DNA of 14,422 nt from Allobrachymonas sp. (GCA_018054915.1 JAGPIR010000010.1:1-14422), one strand, 5' to 3'. Counted from the first letter of the stretch, positions 1 through 7,222 are shown. Numbers and translations are program-made. The notes: a model not told the origin generated them from the letters alone.

Positions 1-462
1 CACCAGCAGCGGGTAGGCCAGCAGCGCCGGGGCAAACCCATGCAGCGGCGCATAGGCCAGCAGCAGCAGCGCCAGCAGCGGGGCAAACACCACAGCGCTG
101 GCCAGCACCGCGCGCGCCGGGAACAGCATGGGCGGCAGGGCGTTCTTTTGCAAAATGGGGCCGGCGTCCACCAGGCTGGCCATGGCGCGCGCCAGCGCGT
201 CGGCAAAGGCCATCCAGGGCAACATACCGGCGATCAGATAGGTGCCCACGGCGCGCGTGGGCGCGCCCTCGCCCAGTCGCATGGCAAACACCACGTCGAA
301 CACCAGGTAGTAGGCGGCCACGGTCAGCAGCGGCTGGGCATAGGCCCATACCGCGCCCAGGGCGGTGCCGGCGTAGCGCGCGGCAATGTCGCGCCGGGTG
401 AGCACCCAGCATAGGCTGCGGCTACGCCACAGGGCAAGGGCTTGCGTGATCAGTGCCTGCAT
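1..462 (-). CDS. ABC-2 type polysaccharide export permease (Wzm/KpsM-like), 3'-truncated by window edge
   Basis: The 154 visible residues are the N-terminal part of an inner-membrane permease; the rest lies beyond position 1. The start is the ATG at 462, because an in-frame TAG lies a short way upstream and no other ATG intervenes. No strong Shine-Dalgarno is visible. Residues 20-45 carry the family signature: a charged stretch with RRDIAARY, then GTALGAVWAYAQP leading into the first membrane segment (about 36-60). Further hydrophobic segments lie at about 72-98 and 116-140. The cytoplasmic loop GPILQKNALPPMLFPAR (101-117) matches the position of the conserved loop in Wzm and TagG proteins. 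Such permeases work with a Wzt/KpsT ATPase to export undecaprenyl-linked O-antigen, capsule or teichoic-type polymers, so an ATPase gene is expected just left of the window. The gene lies 70 bp downstream of the prolyl isomerase gene on the same strand. The substrate cannot be read from the sequence. Confidence 0.85.
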   Translation of the reverse strand, partial: MQALITQALALWRSRSLCWVLTRRDIAARYAGTALGAVWAYAQPLLTVAAYYLVFDVVFAMRLGEGAPTRAVGTYLIAGMLPWMAFADALARAMASLVDAGPILQKNALPPMLFPARAVLASAVVFAPLLALLLLAYAPLHGFAPALLAYPLLV

Positions 463-532
463 GGCGGGTGCAATGCGGCTGGTGCGCGTGCTCTACCCGG
501 GCGCCGGCCTTGGGGCGGGCGCATCGTTACGA

Positions 533-1471
533 CTACTTGGCAGGGATCTTGGAGAAATCGACGGCCGGCAGCTTGGTCTTTTCCGCTGCCACAAAGGCCT
601 GGAGCAGGGCTTCATCGCCCTGGGCCTGTGCGCGCAGGCGCTGGATGGCCTGCTGTTGGGCCTGCTTCTGTGCCTTGCCGATGATTTCGGCATAAAGCTC
701 GTCGCGCGCCTCGTCATAGCTCCGGGCCTTGGCTGGAACGCGTTGCTCCAAGCGGATGATGTGCCAGCCAAACTGGGTCTTGACCGGCTCGCTCAGGTCG
801 CCGGGGTTGCGCAGCGCGTCCACCGCCTGCTCGAAAGCGGGCACCATCTTGCCGGCTGTGAAAGACCCCAGGTCACCGCCCTTGCGGGCACTGCCGGGGT
901 CGGCGGAGTGCGCCTTGGCCAGGGCTTCGAAGGATGCGCCGTCCTTGATCTGTTGCAGCAGCTGCAGGGCCTGTTGATGTGCGGCCTCGTCGGTGCCGCG
1001 CACCAGGATATGGCGTGCATGGGTGCGCTGCGGGGCGTTGAAGCGCTCGGGCTCGGCCTTATAGCTGGCGCGGGCCAGGCGCTCCACCGCATCGGCCTGG
1101 GGAGTGGCTGCGGCGCTGATGTCATGCACCATGGCCTGGGCCAGCAGGTTGTCGCGCAGGGTTTGCAGTTGTTGTTGGATTTCGGGTTGTTTGTCCAGGC
1201 CCTGGTCCTGGGCCTGGGCGGCGAAGGCGCGGCGCAGGTAGATGGTGTCCACCACGTTGCGCAGCATGTCGGGGTCGGCAAACAGCTGGGCGCGCAGGGT
1301 TTCGCCCTGGCCTGCCAGCTCCTGCAATACGTCCTGGGTGGTCACTTGTACGCCGCCACCCTGCATCAACACTCCATCGACGGCGAGGGCTGTGGAAAAA
1401 GGCGTGACGGCCAGGCAGGCGCTCAGCAGGCTGGCGCGCAGCTGGCGCGAAATGGATCGCAATGACTTCAT
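533..1471 (-). CDS. Exported parvulin-type (PpiC/SurA-like) peptidyl-prolyl cis-trans isomerase
   Basis: This 312-residue protein should act in the periplasm as a prolyl isomerase or chaperone for exported proteins. Residues 1-30 form a signal peptide: basic MKSLRSISRQLR, a hydrophobic core, and a likely cut after STALA. A helical N-terminal region (about 40-145) resembles the SurA-N fold. The PpiC domain spans about 149-243 with its usual landmarks: RTHARHILV (149-157), GGDLGSF (198-204), MVPAFEQAV (209-217) and TQFGWHII (232-239). A charged, Gln-rich helical tail follows. The length fits single-parvulin-domain SurA/PrsA relatives; SurA itself usually has two. The start at 1471 is chosen because it gives an intact signal peptide, although no good ribosome-binding site precedes it. 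A terminator lies between this gene and the upstream secreted-protein gene, so it probably has its own promoter in the 113-bp gap. Its client may be that neighbour (inference). Confidence 0.9.
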   Translation of the reverse strand: MKSLRSISRQLRASLLSACLAVTPFSTALAVDGVLMQGGGVQVTTQDVLQELAGQGETLRAQLFADPDMLRNVVDTIYLRRAFAAQAQDQGLDKQPEIQQQLQTLRDNLLAQAMVHDISAAATPQADAVERLARASYKAEPERFNAPQRTHARHILVRGTDEAAHQQALQLLQQIKDGASFEALAKAHSADPGSARKGGDLGSFTAGKMVPAFEQAVDALRNPGDLSEPVKTQFGWHIIRLEQRVPAKARSYDEARDELYAEIIGKAQKQAQQQAIQRLRAQAQGDEALLQAFVAAEKTKLPAVDFSKIPAK

Positions 1472-1522
1472 GGAAACTATCGACCGTGTCGAAGAGTAGA
1501 AAACGAAGAGGACAAAAGCAAT

Positions 1523-1557
1523 GGGAATAAAAAAGGCGGGGAAAGTTCCCCGCCTTT
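1523..1557 (-). terminator. Rho-independent terminator downstream of the secreted-protein gene
   Basis: On the minus strand a stem GGCGGGG / CCCCGCC (1548-1554 with 1535-1541), extendable by A-T pairs, closes a loop of at most six bases. Six T residues (complement of 1529-1534) and a further AT-rich stretch follow. It starts about 26 bases after the stop codon of the 1584-3143 gene and before the start of the isomerase gene at 1471, so it should end the secreted-protein transcript. Read on the plus strand, only TTTG follows the stem, so it is weak in that direction. Confidence 0.88.
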
Positions 1558-1583
1558 GCTGCCATGCAGGCTAGATCAAGCGA

Positions 1584-3143
1584 TTAGCGTGCGGTGCGGT
1601 GCTTCCACGTGCCACCCAGGTTGGCACCCGAGACCTTGGCCGCGGCGTAGCTGATGATCGGCAGGCCGTTGACCAGACCGGCACCAGGGTTTGCACCTGC
1701 AGGCGTCTTGATGCTGAACCAGCCTTCAGTGCCCAGGCCGCTGCCCGTGTTCAGGTTGCTGCGTGCAATGGTAGCGCCGAGCACGGAGTCACCAGCGTTG
1801 TTGAACGACAAAACGTTGGTTTCGCCGCAGAACTTGATGTTGGTATCGGGCGAGATCACGAAGGTGTTCTTCGTCTGCTCTTCGCGGTCATAGCCGCGCA
1901 TGGCGCCGGGGGTCACGCAGGCGCGGTTGGCATCGCCGTTGATGGCGGTGTTCGCAGCATTGAAATAGGCGTTGCCAGCACCGCCGCGGAGCATCAGGCG
2001 GTTAGCAGCCGGCAGATGGTAGCCAATAGCCACGGCGTAGCGACGCGTGGGCATGGAGAACACCCAGTCAGTCGAGAAACCGGCTGCCGTCAGATACTCG
2101 TTGGTCACCGAGCTGGTGGCCAGGGTAGCCGACAGGCCGTCAGCCTGCACCTCAGGTGTCACGATGTTCGCAGGGTTGCCAGCGACCGTATTGAAATAAG
2201 GCGTGGACAGATCCGGCAGGTCGTAGTTGGCGACCTGGCTGGCGAACGTGGTGTGACGCAGCAGAGGGTCGGCGGTGAAGTTCGCAACGGTACCAGCGGC
2301 GCCGTTGATCTGATAGACGGGGGTGTCGGTCGTCTGGGGGAACCAGACGATATTGCCTGCGTTTCCGCCGGCGGTTTCCACAGCCACGGCCTCGCCCGAA
2401 TGGGAGGCAAAACCGGTGACGTTCACCACCGTCCAGTTGGCCATCAGGCCACCGGTGGGCGATTCATAGCCACGGGTGCGGGCGTAGGCATCGTTCTCTG
2501 CATCGGTTGCAACGGCAGCGGCGGGAGCGGGGTCGATCAGATCCACGGCCTGCGCGTCCATGACGGACGAGGTGCAAGGCGCCTTGCCACCCACGTGCTT
2601 GATGGCCGTGTACAGGGCGCTATCGGCACCAGCGGCGGCGGTACCAGGGCGAATGTCGGCGGTGTTCAGGATTTCGATGTAGCCTTCGCGGGTCTGGGCC
2701 TTGTCGCCGGCTTGCACGCGGATGGTCTTGAAGCGGCCGTTGTTGGCATCCTTGATGTCAGCGGCGGACGGCAGCGTGCAGCTGTTGTCGTTGGTCACCA
2801 GGCGCGAGAAGCCGTCGGCGTCGGCAGCCACTTCGGCGGCCCAGACGTCGCCGGGCGACAGATAGATGGTGATGTCAAACACGTCGTCAGAGTTGGCGGC
2901 GCCGCGGTAGGGCAGCTTGACAGCCTTGCCGTTCGTGGTGTCGGTGTTGACGATGTTCAGCAGGGTCTTGTTCGTGCCCTGGGTGGTGAAGTAGGGCACA
3001 GCCAGGATGTGGCCCACGCCGGTCACCGTGGGGGTCAGGCCGGTGGCAGTGGAACCCGTTGCAATCACGGCTGCGTTTGCGGCACCTGCGGTCAGGCCGC
3101 CAACCATGGCAGCAATGCTCAGAGCGAGAAGATTCTTTCTCAT
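1584..3143 (-). CDS. Secreted Ala/Thr/Asn/Gly-rich protein of unknown function, 519 aa
   Basis: The start is placed at 3143 rather than at the in-frame ATG 33 bases further upstream. From here the protein begins with a clean signal peptide (MRKNLLALSIAAMVGGL, AxA cut after residue 24), and a GGAG ribosome-binding site (3151-3154) sits 7 bases before it. The mature protein is rich in Ala, Thr, Asn and Gly and has no transmembrane segment. It has four cysteines (about 122, 190, 409, 439), which would allow two disulfides in the periplasm or outside the cell. There is no LPXTG, PEP-CTERM or autotransporter barrel signature, and it ends GGTWKHRTAR. From memory it resembles uncharacterised exported proteins of Comamonadaceae that share the GHILAVPYFTTQ region (44-55), but I assign no function. 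A strong terminator follows it and a possible promoter precedes it, so it looks monocistronic and perhaps well expressed. The downstream neighbour is a periplasmic prolyl isomerase. Confidence 0.85.
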   Translation of the reverse strand: MRKNLLALSIAAMVGGLTAGAANAAVIATGSTATGLTPTVTGVGHILAVPYFTTQGTNKTLLNIVNTDTTNGKAVKLPYRGAANSDDVFDITIYLSPGDVWAAEVAADADGFSRLVTNDNSCTLPSAADIKDANNGRFKTIRVQAGDKAQTREGYIEILNTADIRPGTAAAGADSALYTAIKHVGGKAPCTSSVMDAQAVDLIDPAPAAAVATDAENDAYARTRGYESPTGGLMANWTVVNVTGFASHSGEAVAVETAGGNAGNIVWFPQTTDTPVYQINGAAGTVANFTADPLLRHTTFASQVANYDLPDLSTPYFNTVAGNPANIVTPEVQADGLSATLATSSVTNEYLTAAGFSTDWVFSMPTRRYAVAIGYHLPAANRLMLRGGAGNAYFNAANTAINGDANRACVTPGAMRGYDREEQTKNTFVISPDTNIKFCGETNVLSFNNAGDSVLGATIARSNLNTGSGLGTEGWFSIKTPAGANPGAGLVNGLPIISYAAAKVSGANLGGTWKHRTAR

Positions 3144-3579
3144 GTGTGAACTCCAGTTAAAAAATTGAAAGCGCAACTACCAAGATTGATTACGCTGATT
3201 GATGTTAGCACAGGCTTTTTGGCGTTTGACGGCCGCTTTCCCCTCCCGTAGCGCGTTGTGTTGAAAAACAACACCACGGTGCAAGGCTGCTGGTTCGGTG
3301 GCCGGATTGCTCCGCATTTCGATAGCAGCCCGGGCGGGTTGGGGGCAGTGTAGCGGGTCGCGATGATGTTGCAAGCGTTTTGATACAAAGATTTTGCATA
3401 AAACATGGTATGCGTTGTTTTTGCGTCTGTTGGCCTGGCACTGTACACGCCGGCCCGCAGGTGTGGAAATCAAGTCAAGTATCACGGCTGGTACTTTTGG
3501 GCGCGCGATGCGCGTAAGAGTGTTCGCCAACACGCGGCGTACGTGGGATGGGTGCTGATATTCGCGTTACAACCGATTC
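3144..3579. other. Noncoding region upstream of the secreted-protein gene
   Basis: This stretch of about 436 bases has lower GC than its surroundings. The ORFs crossing it show no recognisable protein character. It holds the ribosome-binding site and candidate promoter of the 1584-3143 gene and two small inverted repeats: GTGTTG/CAACAC at 3258-3274, and GCATA/TATGC at about 3396-3413. I see no tRNA, no riboswitch-like fold and no further gene in it. Confidence 0.6.
3202..3230 (-). promoter_or_regulatory. Possible sigma70-type promoter for the secreted-protein gene
   Basis: On the minus strand GTCAAA (complement of 3225-3230) and TAACAT (complement of 3202-3207) are separated by exactly 17 bases. 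They match the consensus hexamers at 3 and 4 of 6 positions. A transcript from here would have a 5' leader of about 50 bases carrying the GGAG site at 3151-3154. A 6-bp hairpin GTGTTG-AAAAA-CAACAC (3258-3274) lies about 28 bp upstream of the -35 box and could be a binding site. The call rests on pattern only. Confidence 0.3.
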
Positions 3580-3680
3580 ATTCCATTTCTAAATCACCCG
3601 TGTCGTTGTTGCTTCGCCTTGTCGTGCTACAGCACTGCCTGCGGCTTCGCGCCTAGACACGAATGATTTAGAAACGGAAT
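3580..3680. repeat. 101-bp inverted-repeat element, MITE- or REP-like
   Basis: Two 25-base arms, 3580-3604 and 3656-3680, are inverted copies with 22 of 25 positions matching; the shared core is TTTCTAAATCA followed by CGTGTC. The 51-base interior is GC-rich and contains a concentric small hairpin, GTGC-TACA-GCAC (3624-3635), centred within one base of the centre of the whole element. No T tract follows, so it is not an ordinary terminator. Terminal inverted repeats around a short noncoding core fit a nonautonomous mobile element or a palindromic interspersed repeat. No convincing target-site duplication is visible. The right arm supplies the stop codon of the DUF6036-type pseudogene. Confidence 0.6.
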
Positions 3681-4212
3681 CAGATGGTGCTTGTTGCCCA
3701 CCGTCGTATCGTTGCCCGTAAGGTTTGCTGCGCCTTGGCATCCAGAGGCATGTTGCCCACCAGCGCCATAGCGGCGTCCAGGGTCACGTAGCCGTACTGC
3801 AGCAGTGCGATGCAGAACTCTCGATCCTTCTCCCGCGCAGCCACAGCCTTGGCGAGGAAGAGGTCAAGAGCGTCCAGACATACCCGATGCGATCCTGGGT
3901 ATTGCGGTTCTGGATGCGATGCACCCGCTGCATCCAATCTGCTGGCAGGCAGGCCGTTTCCGGCCCCACGCCTTGCGCGTAGTAGCCGTAGGTTTCATGG
4001 AACTGCGAGCCTTCGCCGATGGCACCGTCGATCCTGTCGGCCAACTCCGGTGCCTGCAGGGGATAGATGTCCGCTTCCATGGACACCGTGAACACATCCT
4101 CGGGCCGGGGCACCGCGCCCAGGATGGACTGGCTGCGGACGATGACAAATTCGTACTGGTCGGTGATGTCACCGCTGGCACGGATGATGTGCTCCAGCTC
4201 CTCTCGGGTCAC
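3680..4212 (-). pseudogene. Frameshifted DUF6036-type nucleotidyltransferase-like protein (toxin-antitoxin-like partner)
   Basis: The start is a GTG at 4212 that overlaps the stop of the upstream HTH gene (GTGA), so the two are translationally coupled. The first frame reads MTREELEHIIRASGDI, then VSMEADIYP and FHETYGYYAQGVG, and runs to about 3883. The C-terminal part, CLDALDLFLAKAVAAREKD onward, continues in another frame to a TGA at 3680-3682. Together they give a protein of about 177 residues with the order typical, from memory, of DUF6036 nucleotidyltransferase-fold proteins. Restoring one base between 3880 and 3881 would read ...IGY-CLDALDL..., which is the family's expected junction. 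As the sequence stands, the first frame runs on into unrelated residues and stops at 3784, losing the C-terminal third. The Gly-Ser nucleotidyltransferase motif reads VRSQSILG, with Arg where Gly is usual. A single-base sequencing error is possible but would not explain the Arg. Programmed frameshifting is less likely, as no slippery run is present. Confidence 0.75.
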
Positions 4213-4895
4213 GGCTGCTCCTCGGGCGCATTTCCCATCTCGTTGCCCATCTCGATACCCTTCCTGAGTTCACCCACCTGTTGCAGGATGGCCTGACGAG
4301 TCTCGGCCGGCAGGATCGTGACCAGCGGCGATGCCTGGCGCAACTGCTGCGCACGGCGTGTGCGGGCCAATACCTTGCGCCAGGCGCCTGCCTTCAGGAT
4401 GTCTTCCCACTCACGCCACAAGGCGGCAGAGCGAACATCTCCGGTGGCCAGCCAACGCTGGAGTGTGCCCTGCGCCTGCTGCACCAGGGCGGGGCCGGCC
4501 TTGGCCAGCCGCACGGCTTCTTCGTGCAGGGCCAGGCTTTGTAAATCCTGCAGTTGATGCCTGGTTGGGTCGGCGCGCACGCGCACTTGCACCACAGGGG
4601 CCGGATGCCGGGAACGCGCGGCGGCGGAGCCCGCAGGCGCCGGTTGCAAGACATCGCCCGCCAGCAATGCCAGATCGCCGCCAACACCCAGGATGGACAT
4701 GACGCGCAGGTAGGTGCCGATGGACGGTGCCGGGTCGCCCGACTCGACCGCGCGCAGGGTGTTGCGCGTCATGCCTGCGCGCGCTGCAAGCTCTACCGTA
4801 CCCAGGCGCTGGGCCTTGCGCAGGCGCTTGAGGCGGTCGCCCAGCTGCAGGAGCAGTTGGCGTTCAAGGAGGGCATGAAATTCATCGCCAGTCAT
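4209..4895 (-). CDS. XRE-family helix-turn-helix regulator, antitoxin-like
   Basis: This 228-residue DNA-binding protein has an XRE-type HTH at about residues 18-74: LGDRLKRLRKAQRLGTVELA, then GMTRNTLRAVESGDPAPSIGTYLRVM with the recognition helix near 43-51. A Pro/Ala-rich linker (about 82-105) leads to a C-terminal helical domain (about 112-212) containing LRQASPLVTILPAETRQAIL. From memory, this kind of domain accompanies HTH proteins paired with nucleotidyltransferase-like partners. The gene overlaps the DUF6036-type gene by 4 nt, which fits a toxin-antitoxin-like operon with the HTH protein as antitoxin and autorepressor (inference). The ATG at 4895 is the only reasonable start; no clear Shine-Dalgarno is visible. 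A strong AT-rich palindrome begins 7 bp upstream, a likely operator. It could instead be a general regulator whose partner has decayed. Confidence 0.8.
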   Translation of the reverse strand: MTGDEFHALLERQLLLQLGDRLKRLRKAQRLGTVELAARAGMTRNTLRAVESGDPAPSIGTYLRVMSILGVGGDLALLAGDVLQPAPAGSAAARSRHPAPVVQVRVRADPTRHQLQDLQSLALHEEAVRLAKAGPALVQQAQGTLQRWLATGDVRSAALWREWEDILKAGAWRKVLARTRRAQQLRQASPLVTILPAETRQAILQQVGELRKGIEMGNEMGNAPEEQP

Positions 4896-4901
4896 TTGCG
4901 C

Positions 4902-4939
4902 AATAATTTAACCAAATTTGAATTTTTGGATAAATTATT
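4902..4939. promoter_or_regulatory. 38-bp AT-rich palindrome, candidate operator of the HTH gene
   Basis: The half-sites AATAATTTA (4902-4910) and TAAATTATT (4931-4939) are perfect inverted copies. Inside them CCAAA (4912-4916) and TTTGG (4925-4929) also pair, giving 14 of 15 symmetric positions around a centre at 4920.5. The site lies 7 bp upstream of the HTH start codon, in an AT-rich island within GC-rich DNA. That is where an autoregulatory operator overlapping a promoter would sit. I cannot place the -10 and -35 boxes with confidence. Confidence 0.6.
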
Positions 4940-4980
4940 AATCATTTTCTCAGCACAACGCTTGATTGACGCGGGTATTG

Positions 4981-5006
4981 CTCCCTCTCCCGCGAGGGGA
5001 GAGGGG
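4981..5006. repeat. GC-rich palindromic repeat, CCCTCTCCC/GGGAGAGGG type
   Basis: CCCTCTCCC (4983-4991) pairs with GGGAGAGGG (4997-5005) across a five-base loop. It sits in the 200-bp spacer between the HTH gene and the double-GT2 gene, about 90 bp after the stop codon of the latter. No T tract follows on either strand. A closely similar palindrome occurs at 7197-7222 on the other side of the double-GT2 gene. No gene is apparent in the rest of this spacer. Confidence 0.6.
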
Positions 5007-5095
5007 AGGAGGGCCCAGCGCCGCAACCTGTGTAGATACCAATGTCCAAAGGGGGGAAGGGCTAATACCCACGCCGCGCGCTTGCAGCATGGCGC

Positions 5096-7051
5096 CTACG
5101 CTGTGCGTTGCAGCCGTTGCCGCTCGCCCGTTGCGGCGGGGTGGTAGATGCGCCGGTGCAGCGTGGCGCTGCAGGGCAGTGGGCTTTGCGGCAGCCAGCA
5201 GGTGTGGCGCGGCTCGCAGGCGGGGTGGAAGTAGGGGTCTACCTGGTCTATCCAGCCCTGCCAGCGCGCCAGGAAGGCGGCCGAGTCCTCGGGGTGGGGG
5301 TCGTAGCCTTCGGCCTTGCCGCGCGTGAGCGATTCGTGGTGCAGCAGGGTGGCGCGCGGGCAGTACAGGATGCGCCAGCCTTGTTCCAGCGTGCGCAGGC
5401 ACAGGTCCACGTCGCCAAAGCCGACGGCCAGGGTTTCGTCGTAGCCGTTTATGGCCTCGAAGGCGTCGCGGCGCATCAGCAGGCAGGCGGCGGTGACGGC
5501 GGCGACTTCGTGCGTGGCGATGAGGCGGCCCTGGTGGGCAATGTCCACGCGGTCGGGCGGCAGGCGCAGGAATTTGCCGTAATGCTCGGCCACGCCAAAG
5601 GCGCCCACGCACACGCCGGCATGCTGGATGGTGGCGCGGTCGGGGTAGAGCAGCTGGGCGCCCACCATGCCCACGCCGCTCTGCTGGGCCAGGGCCAGCA
5701 TGTGTTCGAGCCAGCCGGGTTCGATGGCTTCGATGTCGTTGTTGCAGAACAGGTAGTGGGTGTAGGGGCGCTGCAGCTGGCGCACGGCCCAGTTGTTGAT
5801 GGCCGAGAAGTTGAATGGCCCGGCGTAGCGCAGCACGGTGGTGCCGCTGGCGGGCAGGGTGGCGAAGTAGGCGAGGGATTCGGCGTCGGTGGATTCGTGG
5901 TCTATGAGGATGATGTCGTAGTCCACCGCCGGTATGGTGGCGCGCAGGCTGTCGATGCATTGGCGCACCAGGGCGCCGTGGTTTTTGGTGGGGATGATGA
6001 TGGCCACGCGCTGGTCGGGCGCGGGTGTATAGCGCGGCGCGAAGAAGTTGAACGAGGCGCCGGGCTGCACCTGGCCAGCCAGGCCGACGCGATCGAGGTG
6101 GCGCTGCAGCACACCGCGCGATATGCGCATGACCTCGTCGGCCCGGGCGTGCCCTGCCGATGCCGGGTGGGTGCGCCATTGGTACAGCACCTCGGGGATG
6201 TGGACGATGGTTTGGGCGCGTTCGCTGGCGCGCAGGATGAGGTCGTAGTCTTGCGAGATGGCGAGGGTTTCGTCCAGCCCGCCCAGCTCGCGCAGCAGCG
6301 CCGTGCGAAAGCCCACCAGGTGCACGATGTAGGGGTGTTCGCGCAGGTATTCGGGGGAGAACACGGGGCGCAATACCTGCTGCAGCACGCTGGCGCCGTC
6401 GGGGGTGACCAGCACTTCGTCGGAGTAGAGCAGGTCGGGGTCGTCTTGCTGCACGGATTCGGCCACGCGGTACAGGGCCTGGGGTTCGAGCAGGTCGTCG
6501 TGGTCCAGCAGCACGGTGAACGGGCTGGTGCACAGCGCCAGCGCCTGGTTGGTGGCGTGGGATACGCCGCGGTTGGCATCGCCCAGGTGCAGCTGGATGC
6601 GGCTGTCTCGGCGCGCGTAGTCTTGCAGGATGCGGCGCACGTGGGGCTGGGTGGAGGCGTCGTCGGCAATACACAGCTGCCAGTGGGGGTACCACTGGTC
6701 TTGCACCGAGCGCAGCATGGCGTGCAGCATGGGCTCGGGCGTGTTGTAGGTGGGCACCAGGATGCCTATGGTGACGGGGGCGCGCAGGCCGGCTATGGCG
6801 GCCTGGATGGCGGGGCCGGCGGTGGCGGCAAAGTGGGCGCGGTGTTGCTGCCAGTCGGTCAGCGGCATGCCGCGCCCGAGGGTGGCCAGCACGGCCTTGA
6901 CGCTGCGCAGCCCGCCGTCGCGCCAGGCGGCGCGCAGCTGACGCAGGTTGGCCGCCAGGTTGGCGCGGTCTTTTAGCAGGTGGCGCAGGCTGCGCGCGAG
7001 CAGGCGGAGTTTGCGCGGCAGGTGGCGCAGGCGTTGCGGTAGTGGGGGCAC
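5096..7051 (-). CDS. Two-domain GT2 glycosyltransferase (651 aa), surface-polysaccharide assembly
   Basis: A cytoplasmic or peripheral enzyme expected to transfer two sugars, or one sugar repeatedly, onto a lipid-linked glycan. A basic N-terminal helical region (1-90) precedes the first GT-A/GT2 domain (about 93-330). Its landmarks are TIGILVPTYNTPEP (94-107), IADDAS (128-133), the metal-binding LLDHDD (181-186) and ISQDYDLILRASE (265-277). The second GT2 domain (about 347-580) has VAIIIPTKNHGALV (349-362), IDHEST (393-398), the DXD-equivalent CNNDIE (436-441) and VGFGDVDLCLR (543-553), in the style of WbbL/rhamnosyltransferases. The tail contains HPACEPRHTCWL. The annotated start is a GTG at 7051 with no clear Shine-Dalgarno. 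No better in-frame start was seen nearby upstream, and the N-terminal helix makes this start plausible. Donor and acceptor sugars cannot be told from the sequence. It is separated from both same-strand neighbours by repeat-rich spacers, so it may be transcribed alone. Confidence 0.88.
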   Translation of the reverse strand: MPPLPQRLRHLPRKLRLLARSLRHLLKDRANLAANLRQLRAAWRDGGLRSVKAVLATLGRGMPLTDWQQHRAHFAATAGPAIQAAIAGLRAPVTIGILVPTYNTPEPMLHAMLRSVQDQWYPHWQLCIADDASTQPHVRRILQDYARRDSRIQLHLGDANRGVSHATNQALALCTSPFTVLLDHDDLLEPQALYRVAESVQQDDPDLLYSDEVLVTPDGASVLQQVLRPVFSPEYLREHPYIVHLVGFRTALLRELGGLDETLAISQDYDLILRASERAQTIVHIPEVLYQWRTHPASAGHARADEVMRISRGVLQRHLDRVGLAGQVQPGASFNFFAPRYTPAPDQRVAIIIPTKNHGALVRQCIDSLRATIPAVDYDIILIDHESTDAESLAYFATLPASGTTVLRYAGPFNFSAINNWAVRQLQRPYTHYLFCNNDIEAIEPGWLEHMLALAQQSGVGMVGAQLLYPDRATIQHAGVCVGAFGVAEHYGKFLRLPPDRVDIAHQGRLIATHEVAAVTAACLLMRRDAFEAINGYDETLAVGFGDVDLCLRTLEQGWRILYCPRATLLHHESLTRGKAEGYDPHPEDSAAFLARWQGWIDQVDPYFHPACEPRHTCWLPQSPLPCSATLHRRIYHPAATGERQRLQRTA

Positions 7052-7196
7052 GGTGTGGATGTTTGTGAAAAAAAGGCTGGTCAGCGACTTGTCTCAGGGC
7101 GTTGCCATGGGGCTGCGGCAGGCTCCTTCGCCCTCTGGGCTTGGGTGTGCACACATCTTTTTGATAGCGCAACACGCTTGCCTTGTGAGGGCTTAA

Positions 7197-7222
7197 CTCC
7201 CTCGCCCCCTTGGGGGAGAGGG
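7197..7222. repeat. GC-rich palindromic repeat, same type as 4981-5006
   Basis: CCCTC-G-CCCCC (7199-7209) pairs with GGGGG-A-GAGGG (7212-7222) across two central T residues, with one mismatch per arm. The flanking CT and the arm composition match the palindrome at 4981-5006, so the two look like copies of one repeat type flanking the double-GT2 gene. No T tract follows on the minus strand, so it is not a standard terminator for either neighbour. Confidence 0.55.

Noticed and set aside
1535..1554. Bidirectional action of the terminator at 1523-1557
   Set aside because: On the plus strand the stem is followed only by TTTG, too short a T run, and no plus-strand gene precedes it.
1599..3149. 516-codon plus-strand ORF opposite the secreted-protein gene
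   Set aside because: Composition is low-complexity Gly/Val/Arg/His without domain motifs; the opposite strand has a signal peptide, ribosome-binding site and terminator.
3177..3533. Short minus-strand ORFs in the region upstream of the secreted protein
   Set aside because: No ribosome-binding sites or protein-like composition; the region looks regulatory.
3880..3881. Programmed ribosomal frameshift rather than mutation in the DUF6036-type gene
   Set aside because: No slippery heptamer or downstream stem is seen at the junction, and the nucleotidyltransferase motif is also altered.
5108..6976. 622-codon plus-strand ORF opposite the double-GT2 gene
   Set aside because: A shadow of GC-rich codon bias; the minus strand carries clear GT2 motifs.
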